A DNA stretch of 64,000 nucleotides, taken from the NCBI GenBank assembly GCA_965276665.1, contig OZ255620.1:62001-126000 (forward strand), given 5' to 3'. The position numbers and the translations under genes are program-made. The notes beneath the pieces are model-generated. The model ran no database searches, had not been told where the DNA came from, and saw nothing but the letters and a program-made list of their open reading frames with translations. Shown piece after piece: positions 50,855 to 59,438 of this stretch (position 1 is its first letter; the number at the start of each line of letters is the position of its first letter). The stretch is from CAWGJC01 sp965276665. GTDB lineage: Bacteria; Pseudomonadota; Alphaproteobacteria; Acetobacterales; Acetobacteraceae.

Positions 50855-53023
50855 TCAGGCCCGCCCCTGGGATACGGGCTCGGTATGCGCGCGGATCATC
50901 AACGCATCCACCGCGACGATCGTCGCGCCGTTGCAGATCAGAGGATTAACGTCGATATCCTCGAGCAGCGCCGCCTGATCGGCGGCGAGCTCCGAGAAAC
51001 GCGCGACGATGCCGGCCAGCGCCGCGACATCGACCGCGGGGGCGCCGCGAAATCCGCCCAGCACCGCGGCGCCGCGCAGGCCGCGCAGCATCGCCTCCGC
51101 CTCCGCGATCCCGATCGGCGCGAGCGCGACGGCGACATCCTTCAGCACCTCCACCAGCATGCCGCCGAGCCCGAACAGGATGGTCGGGCCGAACAGCGGA
51201 TCGACGCGCGCGCCCAGCATCAGCTCGACGCCCGGCCGCGCCATCCGCTGCACCAGCACGCCGACGCGGCGCGGCCTCGGGGCGATCGCCGCGGCGCGGG
51301 CGAGCAGCTCGGCGGCGGCCAGCCGCGCCGCCTCCGCCGAGGCGATGCCGAGCCGCACCACCCCGGCCTCCGTCTTGTGCGGGATGTCCGGACTGTCGAT
51401 CTTCATCGCCACCGGAAAGCCGAGCGATACCGCGGCGGCGGCCGACGCCTCGGGGCCGGTGGCGAGACGCTCCGAGATCACCGGGATGCCGTAGAGCGCG
51501 AGCAGCGGTTTCGCCTCGCGCTCGCTCAGCACCCGGCCGGAGGCGGCGCGGATCAGTTTTCCGGCCGCCGTGGCGGCGGTCGGCCGGGATAGCCGCGGCC
51601 GCTCGACCGGCGTCGCGCGCCGATCGGCGCGGCGATGCCAGGCGGCGATCGCCGCGGCGCAGCTCTCCATCGAGCGGAACAGCGCGACATGCGGATCGGC
51701 CGCGGTCTCGAACGCGCCGGGACCGCCCGGCCACTCGGCCAGCCAGACGCTGCAGACGATCTTGCCGGCCGCCTGCGCGAGCCCGCTCATCACCGGCACG
51801 CGCGCGACCGTCGGGCCATAAGCATAGACCAGCGGCGCGATCATCGCGCCGTAGGCCGGATCGTCCAGCACCGCGGCGGCGCAGGCGCGAAAACTCTCCG
51901 GATCGGAGATCACCTGCGCGGTCACGTCGCACGGATTGCGCGGCGAGCCGAATTCCGGGATATGGGCTTCGAGCACCGCGCGGGTCGCAGCGCCCGGCTG
52001 CGGCAGGTCGAGCCCGTGCCGCTCCGCCGCGTCGGCCGCCATGATGCCCGCGCCGCCGGAGGTCGCGACCACGACCACGCCGCGCGCGCTGGGCGGCGGC
52101 GCCTTGGCGAGAAAGCTCGCGGTCTCGAGCAGCGTGTCGAACCCGGCGACGCGCACCACGCCGGCGCGGGCGAAGGCCGCATCCCACGCCTCCTCGGTGC
52201 CGGCGAGCGACCCGGTATGCGACATCGCCGCCCGCGCGCCCGCCTCGCCCGTCGCGATCTTGCAGATCACGAGCGGCTTGCCCGCCGCCCAGGCGATCTC
52301 CGCCGCCTCGATCAGCCGGCGCGGGCTCGCGATTCCCTCGAACAGGCAGGCGATCGCGGCACAGCCCGGATCCTCGGCGAGATAGGCCACCAGATCGGCG
52401 GAATCGACATCGCTCGCATTGCCTGAGGTCAGGACATGGCTGATCGCCACCCCGCGCTCGATCCCCTGCGCGAGCGCGAAACCGAGCGCGCCGGACTGGC
52501 TGACCACGCCGACCGCCGCCGGCCCGACCGTCTCCGGGTGCGGCGTCCCGGAGAAGGTCATCGCGGCACCGGTCAGGTAATTGGCGACGCCGATCGTGTT
52601 CGGCCCGATCAACCGGATGCCGTGCCGGCGCGCCAGCGCCACGAGCGCGTCCTGCTCCTCGGCGCGGCCGGGCTTGCCGGTTTCGCCATAGCCCGAGGCG
52701 AAGACCAGCACCGCGCGCACCCCGGCTTGCGCGCATTCGCCGATGATGCCGGCAACCGCCTCGCGCCCCGCGAGGATCACCGCGCAATCCGGCACCTCCG
52801 GACAGGCGGCGATCGAGGCGTGGCAGGGAGCGCCGCCGATCTCCCGGTAGCGGGCATTGACCAGATGCACCCACCCGGTGAAGCGGGCGAGATTCTGCCG
52901 GACACGCTCGCCGAACGAGCCCGCGCGCGGCGAGGCGCCGATCAGCGCGATGCGTCCCGGATCGAGCAGCCGGCGGAGCTCGGCGCGGCGATAGACGTGC
53001 TGGCGGATCGGGTGCTCGGTCAT
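50855..53023 (-). CDS. ADP-forming acetyl/acyl-CoA synthetase (acetate--CoA ligase)
   Basis: 722 residues from ATG 53023 (MTEHPIRQHV), with GAGGAA 10 bp upstream. Order: CoA-binding Rossmann domain (GRIALIGASPRAGSFGERV), ligase domains (VGVVSQSGALGFALAQ; phosphohistidine His269 in MSHTGSLAGTEEAWDAAF), then a C-terminal ATP-grasp domain (REAKPLLALYGIPVISE, GFPVAMKIDSPDIPHKTEAG, FGPTILFGLGGMLVEVLKD, EDIDVNPLIC). It interconverts acyl-CoA, ADP and phosphate with free acid, CoA and ATP. All halves are on one chain, as usual in proteobacteria; substrate range unknown. A hybrid kinase gene ends 25 bp upstream. Confidence 0.92.
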   Translation of the reverse strand: MTEHPIRQHVYRRAELRRLLDPGRIALIGASPRAGSFGERVRQNLARFTGWVHLVNARYREIGGAPCHASIAACPEVPDCAVILAGREAVAGIIGECAQAGVRAVLVFASGYGETGKPGRAEEQDALVALARRHGIRLIGPNTIGVANYLTGAAMTFSGTPHPETVGPAAVGVVSQSGALGFALAQGIERGVAISHVLTSGNASDVDSADLVAYLAEDPGCAAIACLFEGIASPRRLIEAAEIAWAAGKPLVICKIATGEAGARAAMSHTGSLAGTEEAWDAAFARAGVVRVAGFDTLLETASFLAKAPPPSARGVVVVATSGGAGIMAADAAERHGLDLPQPGAATRAVLEAHIPEFGSPRNPCDVTAQVISDPESFRACAAAVLDDPAYGAMIAPLVYAYGPTVARVPVMSGLAQAAGKIVCSVWLAEWPGGPGAFETAADPHVALFRSMESCAAAIAAWHRRADRRATPVERPRLSRPTAATAAGKLIRAASGRVLSEREAKPLLALYGIPVISERLATGPEASAAAAVSLGFPVAMKIDSPDIPHKTEAGVVRLGIASAEAARLAAAELLARAAAIAPRPRRVGVLVQRMARPGVELMLGARVDPLFGPTILFGLGGMLVEVLKDVAVALAPIGIAEAEAMLRGLRGAAVLGGFRGAPAVDVAALAGIVARFSELAADQAALLEDIDVNPLICNGATIVAVDALMIRAHTEPVSQGRA

Positions 53024-53048
53024 CCGCCGATCTTCCTCGATCGGGTTT

Positions 53049-56000
53049 TCACTGTCGAACGAGCGGCGGCGTCTCGGCGGACGATGCGAGCAGGGCGCCC
53101 ACGCGCTCGAGCAGCTCAGCCGGGCGGGCGGGCTTGGCGAGCATCGGGAATTCGTCGCCGCCCTCCTGCGGCACGGTCCCGGAGGTGAGGAGCACCGAGA
53201 GCCTGGGCAGCACGCGCCGCGCCTCGCGGGCCAGGCTACGGCCGTCGATCCCGCCCGGCAGCACGAGATCGGCCAGCAGCAGGTCGACGGATCGGCCGCT
53301 GCGCAGGATCGCAAGCGTCGCCGCGCCGTTGGCGACCGCGAGCACGTCGTAGCCGGCGCCGGCCAGCGTGTCGGTGAACACCTCGCGCACTTCGGAGACG
53401 TCCTCGGCAATCAGCACCGTGCCCTGGCCGCGCAGCCGGGCCAAGGGCACATGGCCGGCGGCGGCCGGGGCGAACTCGTCGGACGCGCGCGGGAAATAGA
53501 GCGTCACCCGCGTGCCCTTGCCCGGAACGCTGTCGATCTGCACGGTCCCGCCGGATTGCCGGGTGAACCCGTAGACCTGCGGCAGGCCGAGCCCCGACCC
53601 GGCGCCGGCATCCTTGGTGGTGAAGAACGGCTCGAAGACCCGTTCCCGCACCGATTCACTCATGCCGATCCCGGTATCCTCCACCACGACACGCACGTAA
53701 TCGCCGGCCGGCACGTCGAGCTCGCGCGCGGTCCCGGGGTCGAGCGCCGCATTGTCCAGCCGGACCTCGAGCGTTCCGCCCTGAAGCATCGCATCACGTG
53801 CATTGAGCGCGAGGTTCAGCAGCGCCGATTCGAATTGCGCCGCATCGATCCGACAGGGCCAGAGATCGGGCGCGATCACCACGCTGACCGAGACCGCCTC
53901 GCCCGCCGCGCGCCGCAGCAGATCGCCGGTCTCCTCGATCAGCGTGCCGACCGCGAGGGTCGCCGGACGCAGCATCTGCCGGCGGGCGAAGGCGAGGAGC
54001 TGCGCGGTGAGCCGGGCGCCGCGCTCGGCCGCGTGCATCGCCCGTCCGGCCAGCCGCGCGATGCGGCTGCCCTCGGGTTCCGCGCGCTCGCAGGCCTCCT
54101 GGATCATGTCGAGATTGCCGACGATCACGGTCAGCAGGTTGTTGAAATCATGCGCGAGGCCGCCGGTCATCTGGCCGACCGCCTCCAGCTTCTGCGACTG
54201 GAACAGGGCCGCCTCCGCCTGCTCGCGCTCATGCCGGGCGGCTTCCAGGGCGCGGGTCCGCTCGCCGACGCGGGTCTCGAGCCGCTCGTTCATCCGCCGC
54301 AGCTCGTCCACATCCGCCGCGGTGACCACCCAGGCGGTGACGAGCCCGCCCTCGCCGCGCACCGGGTTGGCGCGCAGATCGTGCCAGAGCCAGGCGCCGT
54401 CGCGGCGGGCGAGCCGATATTCCGCCTGGAATCCCTGGCCGGTGGCGAAACCGAGCGCGCGCGCCGCCATCGCCGACGGACGGTCGGCCGGGTGCACGAA
54501 GGCGAGATCGCCATGCACCGGGTCGGGCGGCGGCGCGCCGAAAAACTCCGCGCAGCGCGCATTCGGGAGCGCCGCCCCGGCCGCCGGGCTCGCGATCCAC
54601 ACCAGATGCGGCACCGCATCGGCGATCAGCCGGTATTTCGCCTCGTTCTCGCGCGAGGCCGCCGCCGCGCGCTTGGCCGGGGTGATGTTGCGGGCGATCA
54701 CCACCAGGCGCTCGACCGCGCCGGCGGCATCGCGCACCGCCGTCGCCCGGATATCCCACCAGCGGATGGCGCCGAGCAGGGTCGGGCACCAGGCCTCGAC
54801 ACGCCCGACCCGGCCGGAGAGGGCGGCGCCGAGCGCGCGGTCGATCGCCGGGCGCACTTCGTCGGGGAACAGCTCGCGCCAGCGCCGGCCGCGCAGCGCC
54901 CCGGCATCCCCCGCCTCCATCGCCCGCACGCCGGGCTGGTTGACGAAGACCAGCCGCCCGGTCGGATCGAGCGCCATGATGCAGTCGGCGCTGTTCTCGA
55001 CAACGCTGCGGACGAAGGCCTCGCTCTCGGCGAGCCGTGCCTGGCGGAAGCCGATCTCCTCGGCCATGGTGTTGAACGCGGCGGCGAGCCGGCCGAACTC
55101 GCCGCCCGGCGGCAGGCTCACCCGCTCGCGCAGCGCGCCGCCGCTCCAGCTTTCGGCGCCGCGCAGCAAGGCGGCGATCGGCCGCTCGATCACCCGCCGC
55201 CCGAGCAGCCAGACGATCAGCATCCCGAGCGCGACCTCGATCGCGAGCAGGAGCAGCATTCCCCGGGTTTCGCGCCAGGCGGCGGCGGATATCTCGGTCC
55301 GGCTGAAGGTGACGGCGACGAGCCAGCGCCGGCCCGGCATGACCTCGAACGGCGCGTAGCCGATCAGCCGCCGGTCGCCGTTCACATCGCGCCCATCGGC
55401 GAGGCCGGGCGCGGTCGGCGCGCCAAGCTGCTTCGCCCAGGCGAGCGTGCGCCCGACCTCTCCCGCCGCCTCGGGTGCCCGGATCAGCAGGTGCCCGTCC
55501 TCATCGACGATCCCGACCGCGCCGCGATCCCGCAGCCGCCCCTGCGCGAGCTGGCTGGCGAGCCAGTTCGGATCGATCAGCGCCAGGAAGAAGAGCGGGG
55601 GCGCCCCGTCCGCCCTCGTCACCCGGCAGGCGATCACGATCTCCGGCCGGGCCGCTTCCGGCGGCATCACCTGGCTGACCGCGAAGCGCGCCGCGGCGGC
55701 GGCGCGAAAGGCGGCATTGTCGGCGACGTTCCGCCCGAATGCGGCGCGGCCGGGATCGGTGCCGCAAACCACCGCCCCGGATGGGTCGGCGAGCACGAGC
55801 CGGTCGAGGCCCGGGCTGCGCACGGCGATCGCGGCCAGGGTGGTGGGGCAGTCGGGCTGGTTCTCGCTTACCGCCGGCAAGCTGCCGAACAGGCCGAGCA
55901 TCACATCGGTATTGTCGAGGAAGGCGCGCTGGCTGGCGGCGAGCCGGGTCGCGATGCGCTGCGCCCGGCTGGCGAGCTCCGCGGTTTCCGACCGCCGCGC

Positions 56001-56087
56001 CACCACCTCGCCGCCGATTTGCACCACCAGGGTCGGCACCGCCGCGACCGCGAGCACGAGCAGGAGGCGGACGATCAGGCTCACCAC
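53049..56087 (-). CDS. Hybrid sensor histidine kinase/response regulator
   Basis: 1012 residues from GTG 56087 (GGGAG upstream; GTG 56084 possible). One helix at 4-24, a periplasmic sensor region of about 240 residues of Cache type (dual PSG and RRLIGYAPFEVMPGRRW), a second helix near 272-294 (LLLLAIEVALGMLIVWLLG), HAMP, two PAS domains (NSADCIMALDPTGRLVFVN; LPNARCAEFFGAPPPD), a coiled linker, HisKA with His646 in GGLAHDFNNLLTVIVGNLD, HATPase motifs (NLALNARDAM, DTGIGM, GSGLGLPQVYGF), and a receiver with Asp940 (LLADLVLPGG). It senses a periplasmic ligand; no cognate output regulator is adjacent. Confidence 0.93.
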   Translation of the reverse strand: MVSLIVRLLLVLAVAAVPTLVVQIGGEVVARRSETAELASRAQRIATRLAASQRAFLDNTDVMLGLFGSLPAVSENQPDCPTTLAAIAVRSPGLDRLVLADPSGAVVCGTDPGRAAFGRNVADNAAFRAAAAARFAVSQVMPPEAARPEIVIACRVTRADGAPPLFFLALIDPNWLASQLAQGRLRDRGAVGIVDEDGHLLIRAPEAAGEVGRTLAWAKQLGAPTAPGLADGRDVNGDRRLIGYAPFEVMPGRRWLVAVTFSRTEISAAAWRETRGMLLLLAIEVALGMLIVWLLGRRVIERPIAALLRGAESWSGGALRERVSLPPGGEFGRLAAAFNTMAEEIGFRQARLAESEAFVRSVVENSADCIMALDPTGRLVFVNQPGVRAMEAGDAGALRGRRWRELFPDEVRPAIDRALGAALSGRVGRVEAWCPTLLGAIRWWDIRATAVRDAAGAVERLVVIARNITPAKRAAAASRENEAKYRLIADAVPHLVWIASPAAGAALPNARCAEFFGAPPPDPVHGDLAFVHPADRPSAMAARALGFATGQGFQAEYRLARRDGAWLWHDLRANPVRGEGGLVTAWVVTAADVDELRRMNERLETRVGERTRALEAARHEREQAEAALFQSQKLEAVGQMTGGLAHDFNNLLTVIVGNLDMIQEACERAEPEGSRIARLAGRAMHAAERGARLTAQLLAFARRQMLRPATLAVGTLIEETGDLLRRAAGEAVSVSVVIAPDLWPCRIDAAQFESALLNLALNARDAMLQGGTLEVRLDNAALDPGTARELDVPAGDYVRVVVEDTGIGMSESVRERVFEPFFTTKDAGAGSGLGLPQVYGFTRQSGGTVQIDSVPGKGTRVTLYFPRASDEFAPAAAGHVPLARLRGQGTVLIAEDVSEVREVFTDTLAGAGYDVLAVANGAATLAILRSGRSVDLLLADLVLPGGIDGRSLAREARRVLPRLSVLLTSGTVPQEGGDEFPMLAKPARPAELLERVGALLASSAETPPLVRQ

Positions 56088-56216
56088 GCGTTCTCCCGCA
56101 TTGCGCCCCGGACTCGCTTATGCACGCGGGGGGCCGGGGCGGCGAAGGTTTTCGCAGGACGATGCGGATGGCGGCCGCGCACCGACATGGCGCGCGGTGC
56201 GGCGCGCGGTCGGGTC

Positions 56217-56834
56217 TCAGCGCCGCGCGAGGGCGGCGTCGATCGCGCCGATCGCGCCCGGAACGTCCCGCGCCGCGAGCGCCCGCCGCGCCGCGCCGAT
56301 ATCGTCGATGCCGGGGCCGGCAATGGTATCGCCGACCCGGGACGGAGCGACCGAACGATCGAGCATCCTTGTCTCGGCGCGTTCCAGCGCCTCCTCCGCT
56401 TCCCCGACCCGTCCGCCCACGAGGGCGGCGCGGGCATCGCCGAGATACTGGCGGATCGAGGCATCGTCGCCGACAACAGGCGTCGGCAAAGGCGGCACGA
56501 TGGTATCCGCCGGCGCACCGCCGGGCGCGGCCAGCCCCGGGGGCGCACCCGGGGCCGGAGCGGTCGGGGCCAGAGCTGTCGGTGCCAGAGCTGTCGGTGC
56601 CAGGGCGGTCGGTGCCAGGGCGGTCGGTGCCAGGGCGGTCGGTGCCGGCGTCGCCGGTCCGGGAGCGGCTGGGGGAGAAGCCGGCGGTGCGCCCCGCATC
56701 TCATCGGCGGGCGGCATCGGGAAGCCGCCGGGCGGCGGGCCGAGCGGCGTCTGCGCATAGGTCGAGGTCTGCGCCGACGTCGGCAGCAGCAGGGCGAGCG
56801 CCAGCAGGCAGCCGGCCGTCACAGGCGTTTTCAT
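56217..56834 (-). CDS. Secreted Pro/Ala-rich protein with ALAPT repeats
   Basis: 205 residues from ATG 56834 (MKTPVTAGCLLALALLLPTSAQ, signal peptide); ATG 56843 is possible but abuts the AGGGGG ribosome site, which is 9 bp from 56834. The mature protein has a Pro/Gly-rich stretch (PLGPPPGGFPMPP), then six ALAPT pentapeptide units, then an acidic-helical C-terminal region (DDASIRQYLGDARAALVGGRVGEAEEALERAETRML) of tetratrico-like helix pairs. I do not recognise a family. It follows the ABC binding protein 14 bp downstream in the same direction. Confidence 0.7.
   Translation of the reverse strand: MKTPVTAGCLLALALLLPTSAQTSTYAQTPLGPPPGGFPMPPADEMRGAPPASPPAAPGPATPAPTALAPTALAPTALAPTALAPTALAPTAPAPGAPPGLAAPGGAPADTIVPPLPTPVVGDDASIRQYLGDARAALVGGRVGEAEEALERAETRMLDRSVAPSRVGDTIAGPGIDDIGAARRALAARDVPGAIGAIDAALARR
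56561..56650. repeat. Six 15-bp tandem repeats coding for ALAPT
   Basis: Units of the type CGGTCGGTGCCAGGG run from 56561 to 56650, with single-base variants, six copies in total. They encode Ala-Leu-Ala-Pro-Thr on the minus strand and are in frame, so copy-number change only lengthens the linker. Confidence 0.95.
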
Positions 56835-56848
56835 CACGGCCATCCCCC

Positions 56849-58378
56849 TCAGGCGAGCACGATGTCCTCGAACGAGGTGCCCGAGTAGAAATTGAGGCCG
56901 CCAGGCAGGTTGGCGAGCCCGGACAGCCCGCGCGTCATCGCATAGCCCTGGCTGCGCCAGCACAGCCCGGCCATCGGCACCACCTGCAACGCCACCTGCT
57001 GCAGCTGGTCGTAGATCGCGTGCCGCTTCGCAGAGTCGAACTCCGCTCGCCCGGCGGCGAGCAGCGAGTGGATCTCGGGCGTCGGCAGGTTGACGCTGCG
57101 CGCATTGTCCGGCGGCAGGCTGCCGTCGATATAGGCGGAGAGCCCGTCCGGATCGTTGTTGTCCGCCGCCTGCCCCTGCACGCAGAACTCGTACTGGCCG
57201 CGATTGCCGAGCGTGACCCGCGTTGCCCAATCCGGCAGGTTGAGCTGCACCTGGATGCCGATCTCGCCGAGATGCTGCTGCACGATCTCGGCCGTCGCCT
57301 TGTGCATGCCGTATTGCGCGGTCGAGAGCAGCGTGCAGGCGAACCCGCCGCCGACCCCCGCCGCCTGCATCAGCGACTTCGCCTTCGCCGGGTCGTAATT
57401 CCAGCCATCCGCATAGGTCGGATTGTAGAACTCGCTCACCTTCGGGATCGGCAGGCCCTGGAGCGGCGTGCCGCGGCCGTAGAAGGCGGCCTTCACGATC
57501 TCCTCCCGCCGGATCGCATGCGCGACCGCGAGCCGCAGCCGCGCATCCTTGAACGGCCCGCTGCCGCCATTGAAATCGAGCGCCATGAACGGGCCGTCCA
57601 CCGTGTCGAGCCGGAGTTTTGCGTCCTTCTCGATCGCCGCCATCGACTGCCAGGGCACGTATTCGATGAAATCGACATCGCCCGCCTGCAAGGCGGCGAC
57701 ACGCGCATTCTCATCGGCATAGGCGGTCATCCGCAGCTTCTTCATCTTCGGCAGGCCGGGCTTGTAGAACCCCTCGAACGCCGCGAGGTCGAGCGAGACG
57801 CCGCGCTCCTGCGCCGCGATGGTGTAGGGCCCGGCGCCGATCGGGCCGCCCTCCGCCTCCAGCGAATCCTTGGCGATCACCGGGGCGAAGGGCGTGGCCA
57901 GCAGCAGCGGCAATGTGACGATCGGCGTCTTGGTGAGGATGCGGATCGTGCGCGGATCGGGCGTCTCCACCGACTGGATCACCTGGAGTTGGCCACGCAG
58001 ATAGGCGGTCGGGCTCGAGCCGATCTGCGCGAGCGACCAGGCGACGTCCTCCGCGGTGACCGGCTTGCCGTTATGGAAGTGGGCATCGCGCAGATGGAAG
58101 CGCCAGCCAGCATCGCCGTCGCGCTCCCAGTGGTCGGCGAGCTCGCCGCGCAGCTTGCCGTCCGGCCCGAAGGAAAGCAGGCCGCGATAGACCTGGCACT
58201 TCACGGTCAGCGCCGCGGTGCCGGTGCTCGCCCAAGGCAGCAGGTTCGGCGGGTAGGAGGAGAGGCCGAAGCGCAGCAGGCCGGGCGGCGCGGCCGACGC
58301 GGTGCGGGCAAACAGCGGCAGGGTCGCGGCGCCGGCCAGCACCGCGCGGCGCGGGATCGAAATTGCGGGTCCCATCAT
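56849..58378 (-). CDS. ABC transporter substrate-binding protein of the hyu operon
   Basis: 509 residues from ATG 58378, which overlaps the preceding ATPase stop (TGATG); GAGGG lies 4 bp upstream. N-terminal twin-arginine-like signal (IPRRAVLAGAATLPLFARTASA). SBP_bac_5 fold: LLRFGLSSYPPNLLPWASTG, FHNGKPVTAEDVAWSLAQIG, PIGAGPYTIAAQE, ARLRLAVAHAIRREEIVKAAFYG and YDPAKAKSLMQAAGVGGGF. It should deliver an oligopeptide-like or cyclic-amide ligand to the two permease/ATPase genes upstream. Confidence 0.9.
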   Translation of the reverse strand: MMGPAISIPRRAVLAGAATLPLFARTASAAPPGLLRFGLSSYPPNLLPWASTGTAALTVKCQVYRGLLSFGPDGKLRGELADHWERDGDAGWRFHLRDAHFHNGKPVTAEDVAWSLAQIGSSPTAYLRGQLQVIQSVETPDPRTIRILTKTPIVTLPLLLATPFAPVIAKDSLEAEGGPIGAGPYTIAAQERGVSLDLAAFEGFYKPGLPKMKKLRMTAYADENARVAALQAGDVDFIEYVPWQSMAAIEKDAKLRLDTVDGPFMALDFNGGSGPFKDARLRLAVAHAIRREEIVKAAFYGRGTPLQGLPIPKVSEFYNPTYADGWNYDPAKAKSLMQAAGVGGGFACTLLSTAQYGMHKATAEIVQQHLGEIGIQVQLNLPDWATRVTLGNRGQYEFCVQGQAADNNDPDGLSAYIDGSLPPDNARSVNLPTPEIHSLLAAGRAEFDSAKRHAIYDQLQQVALQVVPMAGLCWRSQGYAMTRGLSGLANLPGGLNFYSGTSFEDIVLA

Positions 58379-59352
58379 CAATCCCTCATGCTTGGATCAT
58401 CGGCGCGGATGCAGGCGACGCGATGCGCGTCGCCCATGGCGCGGAGCGGCGGTACGGCGTCGCCGCAGGCCGCGATCGCCCAGGGGCAGCGCGTGCGGAA
58501 CGGGCAGCCGGACGGCGGGTTCGCCGGGCTCGGCAGGTCGCCGCGCAGCAGGATCCGGGTCCGCCGCCGCGCCGCGTCGAGGCTCGGCGCGGCCGAGAGG
58601 AGCGCGCGCGTGTAGGGATGGCGCGGCGCGCCAAGCACGGCGGCCGTCTCTCCCTCCTCCATCACCCGGCCGAGATAGAGCACGATCACCCGGTCGCACA
58701 GGCTGCGCACCACCGCGAGATCGTGGCTGATGAACAGCATGCCGAGCCCGAGCCGCGTGCGCAGATCGGCGAGCACCGCCAGCACCTGCGCCTGCACCGA
58801 CACGTCGAGCGCCGAGACCGGCTCGTCGGCGACCAGCAATTCCGGCTCGGTCGCGAGCGCCCGGGCGATGCCGACGCGCTGGCGCTGGCCGCCGGAGAAT
58901 TCATGCGGAAGCCGGTCGGCCTGCGCGGCGGAGAGCCCGACCTGCGCGAGCAGCGCCGCCACCCGCTCGCGCCGCGCCGCTTTCGGGGCGAGCCGGTGGA
59001 TCGCGATGCCGTCGGCGATCTGGGCGCCGACGCGGCGGCGCGGATCGAGGCTCTGATCGGGGTTCTGGAACACGAGCTGCATGCGCCGGCGCTGCCGCCG
59101 CAGCGTGGCCGCCCCCATTCGTGCGAGATCGGCGCCGTCGAGCCGCACGGTGCCGCCGCTGGGCCGCAGCAGGCCGAGTGCCAGGCGCCCGATCGTGCTC
59201 TTTCCCGACCCGCTCTCGCCGACCAGGCCGACCGCCTCGCCGCGGGCGATGCCGAAGCTGACATCGCTCACCGCCTGGATTGCGCGCCGCCGGAACAGGC
59301 CGCCCTGCGCAAACCGCCGCGACACGCCTTCGATCGCGAGCAAAGCGCTCAC
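58378..59352 (-). CDS. ABC transporter ATP-binding protein, DppF/OppF type
   Basis: 324 residues from GTG 59352. Complete nucleotide-binding domain: Walker A GESGSGKST, Q-loop VFQNPDQSLDPR, signature FSGGQRQRVGIARAL, Walker B LLVADEPVSALDVSVQ, H-loop LFISHDLAVV. The C-terminal oligopeptide-transporter extension with paired Cys (GCPFRTRCPWAIAACG) is present, typical of OppF/DppF where it can bind an iron-sulfur cluster. The second ATPase of the complex is fused to a permease in the gene before it, separated by 70 bp of repeats. Confidence 0.94.
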   Translation of the reverse strand: MSALLAIEGVSRRFAQGGLFRRRAIQAVSDVSFGIARGEAVGLVGESGSGKSTIGRLALGLLRPSGGTVRLDGADLARMGAATLRRQRRRMQLVFQNPDQSLDPRRRVGAQIADGIAIHRLAPKAARRERVAALLAQVGLSAAQADRLPHEFSGGQRQRVGIARALATEPELLVADEPVSALDVSVQAQVLAVLADLRTRLGLGMLFISHDLAVVRSLCDRVIVLYLGRVMEEGETAAVLGAPRHPYTRALLSAAPSLDAARRRTRILLRGDLPSPANPPSGCPFRTRCPWAIAACGDAVPPLRAMGDAHRVACIRADDPSMRD

Positions 59353-59372
59353 CGGTATTTTTCCCGCGCGTA

Positions 59373-59438
59373 TCTCACGCGAGCGTCTTGGCGCGTCTTC
59401 ACGCGAGCACTCTGGCGCGTCTTCACGCGACGCTCTCC
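59373..59438. repeat. 23-24 bp tandem repeats between the ABC genes
   Basis: Units at 59373-59395, 59396-59419 and a partial at 59420-59438, each beginning TCT(T)CACGCGA and carrying GGCGCG. They span the end of the permease-ATPase gene and part of the spacer before the DppF-type gene. Confidence 0.8.

Noticed and set aside
53451..58615. Long plus-strand frames opposite the hybrid kinase and the ABC genes
   Set aside because: No recognisable motif; explained by third-position GC bias of the true minus-strand genes.
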